64,000 nucleotides of DNA from Pampus argenteus (lineage: Eukaryota; Chordata; Actinopteri; Scombriformes; Stromateidae). The stretch lies in NCBI GenBank assembly GCA_036937835.1, contig CM072876.1, positions 2,956,001-3,020,000 on the forward strand, written 5' to 3'. The notes under the pieces are model-generated. The model searched no databases. It saw nothing but the letters and a program-made list of their open reading frames with translations, and was not told the origin of the DNA. Of the stretch, positions 60,401-64,000 are shown one piece after another. The translations under genes and the position numbers were made by a program. Positions within the stretch are counted from its first letter, which is position 1; each line of letters starts with the position of its first letter.

Positions 60401-62702
60401 TCTGGGGAGCATGAATGTGCTCAGTAAACACAATTACAATTTGTGGATTAGATTTTGATATTTCTTTTCGTCCTGATGGTGGTACCCTTTCAATACCCTG
60501 TTAGCAAATGTGTTCAGGAGTACTGTACTGCTATGTGTCAACACGTCAAAGTCATGTATGCCGTGGTGACAAATTAAAGCCTGACACTCACCACATGAGG
60601 TATTGATGGCGTCCCGAAGCTCGGCGTACTTCCACTTGCTCAGCTCGTACTTCTTGGCACAGGCAGCAGCTTTGGAGGCCTGGACCTGTGGGCCTCTAAT
60701 ATGGGAAAAGAGACAAGAGGGATGTAGGGGAGTCAGCAACAAAGACCCACAGCAGGGAACTGTGGGAAACCAACAGCAGGGCACATATGTGGAGATCAGA
60801 GGTGAGGGTGGTTCGCTTGAGGGTCAAAGAGGATTTGCAAGTAAATGCAGTAATTTAAAGGTATAACTAGATGGGTGGAGTTTACTGAGAGATTCAGATT
60901 GCATTGAACTGACACAAACTACAACAAATACTTTACAACTTCTGCAATATTGCCGAATAAATAATACTTTACTTTTATGTGGCCAAAATGACGTATGTGT
61001 TGTCGCAGGTTTTCTGCAGGTTCATCAAGTTAAATTAGATTATATAATATATGTTTTAGGTTCATACTGACAAAGTCTGAAACTAGTTCTAAAGATGGAT
61101 TAACCAATTAAAACTGATTTAATTTGTTCAAGTTCGTTTCAATTTTTGTTAAAAATCTTGACTTGACCACAATGAATGTTAATTAAAATGTTGCAGAACC
61201 TGCAGAAAATAAAATAAAAAGTAGTTCAGAAACTACCTGAGTCCATATTCACTAAACTCCACCCAGCTTAAGGTTATGAAAGTAACATCCATTTTTATCC
61301 AATGGACACAAGTAACACTGGTCTGCTGCAGTAACACGTTCATTGTGGATGTTAAGGTGAAAGCGAGGGAGAACAAGAAAGAGAAAGAGTGCTACAGTAT
61401 AACTATAAAGATGCATGCTGTTTCAGTCGCCAGGAAGTCAAAACGTGCCTCCAATATGACTGCATAGAGCCGCAGTGGCAGCTCACTGTGGTAAATGATA
61501 AATGACCGTTTGACAGTATAAAGTGTACATCTCCCCTCCAGCTGCGGGGCCGTGCTGTTGGCATGCAGCTCACCCCCACGTGATGCTGACAGGCCTGATT
61601 AATCTGTGACCGGGATTTGCCCTTTTTAGAACACCGTGAAGTTGGAGGCGGGACCCCGATGCTCCTTTAATCCTATTGGATAGCTCCATGTCTCATGATT
61701 AGCGGGAGCTGGCCTGTACCGTGTTTCCCAGAAGCCCGCGGTGGCTTTGGCAGTGAGCTAAGCGGCTGAGCGCTGCAGTCACCTTCTGCTCCTGCTTCCT
61801 GTTGCGTGCATGCGTGTGTGTGTGTGTGTGGTGGCCTGAGCCAATTAGCCGCAGACAGCAGAACAGAGGGAGCAGGAGGACATCACTCATTCACACTCGT
61901 GCTAAGACGCTGAGGAACACGAACAACCATTTGGCCGCAGGTTAACTTTAACCTGTTGAACTCAATGACGACTGCTGAAGCACACAAATCTGTACAGCTA
62001 ATACCTGAAACCAACAAAACTGATAGAGTAAGAAAATATATAAAAAAATACTAAAATGTTGACTCAGCCAATCGAAATTCATTACATCAGTAAATAAATT
62101 AAAATATCTGCGTTCATGTTACCTGATCAGCATCACATGTTCATTATGTACCGAGGAAAAAATGCTTAACTTCAACTTTACTACACTGTTGAAAGAAGCA
62201 GGTGTTGATTTGGGTTTTTAACTATGAGCAGCAGAGACATGAGCACGAGAAGAGTGGAGGAGCAACACATCGATAGAGAAAGTGGTGTTTAACAAGCAGG
62301 AAGTTCAGCCTGCAAAGGTCAGCGGGGCGGGGCTGCTGGTCAGCGGGGCGGGGCTGCTGGTCAGCGGGGCGAGGCTGCTGGTCAGCTGCTGCACGAGCGC
62401 TTAAACGAGGAAAAAGTGTTAAACTGGAAAGGTTTAAAATAAACAAGAAAACAATCAGTAAGATACAAATGTTATTTGTCTTTTGTGAGGGAATTAACCC
62501 TGACGATCAGAATACCTGGATTAGATATTGATTATCAATAAATCGACCAAATCAAGCAGATTCCTGAGAATTTTTCTGCATAGTTTCATATTAAAATAAA
62601 AAATAAAAACTGAAGTGATTCGTTGTACGATTGACGTAGTTTATACAGGCGACCTCTACCCACCGAGCCAGAAGTTCAGTCATTTCCTTCGCCATTTCTT
62701 CC
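51227..62702 (-). CDS. myo6: Myosin VI, C-terminal cargo-binding region (partial, last five coding exons)
   Basis: Join, in transcript order: complement of 62702-62664, 60695-60592, 56584-56453, 52868-52650, 51426-51227. The sum is 694 nt, about 230 residues, all phases consistent and all introns GT-AG. Myosin VI is the actin motor that moves toward minus ends, acting in endocytosis, Golgi function and hair-cell stereocilia anchoring. This part is the cargo-binding domain. It holds the RRL motif ([14 protein letters not shown], adaptor binding such as GIPC/optineurin) and the WWY motif (KKKGWWYAHFDGPW, Dab2 binding), and ends in TYATAMLQSMLK. Identity with vertebrate MYO6 is very high throughout. 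The upstream motor, IQ and coiled-coil exons lie beyond 64000. Zebrafish has two copies (myo6a, myo6b), and which this is cannot be told. Confidence 0.96.
51427..52649 (-). other. myo6: Last myo6 intron
   Basis: Intron of 1223 nt with GTCAGT donor and TTTTACAG acceptor. AT-rich; nothing else seen. Confidence 0.8.
52650..52868 (-). CDS. myo6: myo6 exon with WWY cargo-binding motif
   Basis: The 219-nt exon encodes QQNPAPPIPARQYEVAMNRQ, then QRYFRIPFIRPGDQYKDPQ, the WWY motif in KKKGWWYAHFDGPW, and PDKHPILLVA. WWY binds Dab2 in mammals. The acceptor is CCAAAAACAG and the donor GCA-G|GTCAGT. Confidence 0.97.
52869..56452 (-). other. myo6: myo6 intron between RRL and WWY exons
   Basis: Intron of 3584 nt. 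In mammals a small alternative insert exon sits here; I could not find a convincing counterpart. CA repeat at 54955-54973, G10 at 55020-55029, ATAT repeat near 55388. A 135-codon minus frame at 54486-54893 has no known match. Confidence 0.6.
56453..56584 (-). CDS. myo6: myo6 exon with RRL cargo-adaptor motif
   Basis: The 132-nt exon encodes [20 protein letters not shown] and the AWKSKNKKRNTETEQRAPK run, and ends at TDY. RRL is the adaptor-binding motif of myosin VI. The acceptor is GTCTCCAG and the donor G|GTACGT. It joins directly to the QQNPAPP exon, the form lacking the small insert. Confidence 0.96.
58326..58400. repeat. GCTTA/GCATA pentanucleotide array
   Basis: Four GCTTA units change to GCATA (with one ACATA) for eleven more units, 15 in all. 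Confidence 0.95.
59760..60490. repeat. Diverged tandem-like repeats (CCTGATGAAGCTG / CCTCTGAGGGCC motifs)
   Basis: Recurring blocks: a GGCCTGATGAAGCTG-like element at 59790, 59963 and 60209, and ATCCTCTGRGGRNCATGAATG-like elements at 59837, 60012, 60158 and 60396. Spacing is irregular (about 145-240 bp). It looks like an old dispersed or tandem family, not coding. Confidence 0.6.
60592..60695 (-). CDS. myo6: myo6 exon: KKYELSKWKYAELRDAINTSC
   Basis: The 104-nt exon encodes GPQVQASKAAACAKKYELSKW and KYAELRDAINTSC, the start of the cargo-binding domain. The acceptor is CATATTAG and the donor TGT-G|GTGAGT. The first ten residues are variable and the rest near identical to vertebrate MYO6. Confidence 0.95.
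60696..62663 (-). other. myo6: myo6 intron
   Basis: Intron of 1968 nt. Contains a GT microsatellite (61813-61830), a 21-bp GC-rich triplet repeat (62320-62382) and a GC-richer patch at 61530-61750 with CACGTG and TAATC motifs. Confidence 0.65.
62320..62382. repeat. 21-bp GC-rich tandem repeat, 3 copies
   Basis: CAGCGGGGCGGGGCTGCTGG plus T, three times, the third with one G-to-A change. Confidence 0.95.
62664..62702 (-). CDS. myo6: myo6 39-nt exon (EEMAKEMTELLAR)
   Basis: A small exon between TTTTTTAG and CG|GTGGGT, encoding EEMAKEMTELLA plus split codons, matching the MYO6 block EQMAKEMSEFLSR that precedes the cargo-binding domain. Phase 2 out fits the next exon, which starts with the A completing Arg. 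Confidence 0.85.
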
Positions 62703-64000
62703 CTAAAAAAGCACGATGGCCCCAATAAAAAAACATATTAGTTCAGAGTGTTTGTGGTGTTTTCTACAAATGAATCAAACTGCACAAAAAATATTAATAA
62801 CCATGAGGACAAAAGATGAAGAGGAGGGGTTTGAAAGGAGATAGATCAGTAAGGAGAGATGTTAAAAGAAAGAAAGAAAAGCAGACGAAGAACACAGAGT
62901 GGGAAGATGGAAGGAGAAAATATAGCGGACAAGAAGCATCGCTGCATAAAATTACATTTTCATAATACGAAATTTCATCAAAAGTATATTTTGAAAGAAA
63001 TGTAATTGTACAAAATGTTGAACTTATCAGAAAAATGTTAACTGATGTTGTAATAAGTGAGTTTTCCTACAATAAATAAAGCATCAATCACATGTTTATG
63101 GTTATGTTTTGGTGAAATACTGAAATCATTAAACAGAAGGCGTCGACTTTTTTCAGTTTTTAACCCTGAACGATGAAAAAAAAGGAGATTACAAAATAAA
63201 TGAACGCAAACCTCACTTCACTTTACAGCAATCGCATTACATTTCCTCCAAAATGTATGCAGCAAAACCATGTTAGCAGCATATGAGCACGATCTCTATG
63301 GAACAGGGTTGCAAAAGAAAAACAACAAAAACACTAAATAATAGAGCAGGAAGTGCAGCAGGGAAGAAGAGGAGGTTTGAAGGAGGGAGGTGGAAAAACA
63401 CGATGGAGGAGAAGTCGTCTGTGTGAATGTGCAGATTGTCTCTAGTGTTCATGTTCCTCCTCGTGTCTGATTTAGTGTTGACATCAGGACTGTTAACATT
63501 AAAGCTGTTTGTTTGTTTTACTCCACCGATTGTCCACCTGAGCGTGTTTCCAGGTGTCCTCTGTCTCCACAGGGAGCTGTGTGAAATCTAATAAATTGCC
63601 TCAAGTCATGTCAAGTTTGACAAATAAAAACCAGACCTCTGTACGCTGCTCCTCATCTCTGCTACATCAGATGAGTGAACTGAGTGTTCTCAGTCATTCA
63701 GATAGTAAAATGTCGACTTAATAAATACTTAAGTTTCTATTTTTAAGGATGTTTTGATGCTCGCTTCATCACCACAGCCTCCTTTTTACTTCCAGACTTT
63801 GGTGCATGAAAACTAAAACAGTAGTTTGTAGGTAAAAAAAAAAAAAAGTTGAAAATACTGTAGTGGCATTAATAATGACCAACTTTAGAGAGCTAAAACA
63901 TTTTAGAGAAAAAGAGGACTGTGGATTGTACCCACCTGGTGCATTAAGTGCTACAATGCATCACTCTAACATCCTCTGAGTACGTAACAGTGTAATGCCG
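62703..64000 (-). other. myo6: myo6 intron, partial
   Basis: Upstream of the 39-nt exon on the minus strand. I found no further myo6 exon up to the window edge. AT-rich with poly-A at 63834-63847. Confidence 0.6.

Larger units (their letters stand above)
56585..60591 (-). other. myo6: myo6 intron with pentanucleotide and diverged repeats
   Basis: Intron of 4007 nt holding poly-A (57669-57690), the GCTTA/GCATA array and a set of diverged repeats at 59760-60490. A GC-richer patch lies at 57770-58010. Confidence 0.65.

Overview
This is vertebrate nuclear DNA, almost certainly from a ray-finned (teleost, percomorph-like) fish. It is AT-rich and intron-containing, with GT-AG splice sites, many microsatellites, and short dispersed repeats of kinds common in teleost genomes. 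Two protein-coding genes can be assembled exon by exon, and both keep a consistent reading phase across every intron. Nothing prokaryotic is present: no operons, CRISPR arrays or recognisable tRNA/rRNA genes.

Layout. Positions 1-20500 form a gene-poor intergenic stretch with microsatellites, two minisatellites (a 25-bp unit at 10.2 kb and a 39-bp unit at 16.9 kb) and several transposon-derived fragments. Positions 21100-47181 (+) hold a complete impg1 gene (interphotoreceptor matrix proteoglycan 1, SPACR/IPM150) in 15 coding exons, about 1986 codons. It encodes a signal peptide, a cysteine-bearing N-terminal domain, SEA domain 1, a very long acidic region (one 3475-nt exon plus a 701-nt exon), SEA domain 2, an EGF-like cysteine-rich module and a basic tail. 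Positions 51227-62702 (-) hold the last five coding exons of myo6 (unconventional myosin VI), encoding the C-terminal cargo-binding part; the rest of myo6 lies beyond 64000.

The two genes converge tail to tail across about 4 kb of 3' UTR/intergenic DNA, as MYO6 and IMPG1 do in human. This supports impg1 rather than impg2. IMPG1 is a secreted component of the matrix around photoreceptors, and myosin VI is a minus-end-directed actin motor. They are neighbours by synteny, not partners in a pathway.

The most striking feature is inside impg1. The region that is a modest Ser/Thr-rich mucin-like stretch in mammals is here a roughly 1400-residue Glu/Val/Pro-rich polyacidic domain. At its core is a 24-bp coding minisatellite encoding about 45 copies of an octapeptide (consensus V-P-D-V-P-E-E-T). 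This makes the protein about 2.5 times the length I recall for human IMPG1 (about 800 residues). Other points worth checking are a possible alternative impg1 terminal exon, a candidate glycosaminoglycan attachment site, a hyaluronan-binding-like basic motif in the tail, and an unassigned open exon-like segment on the minus strand just upstream of impg1.
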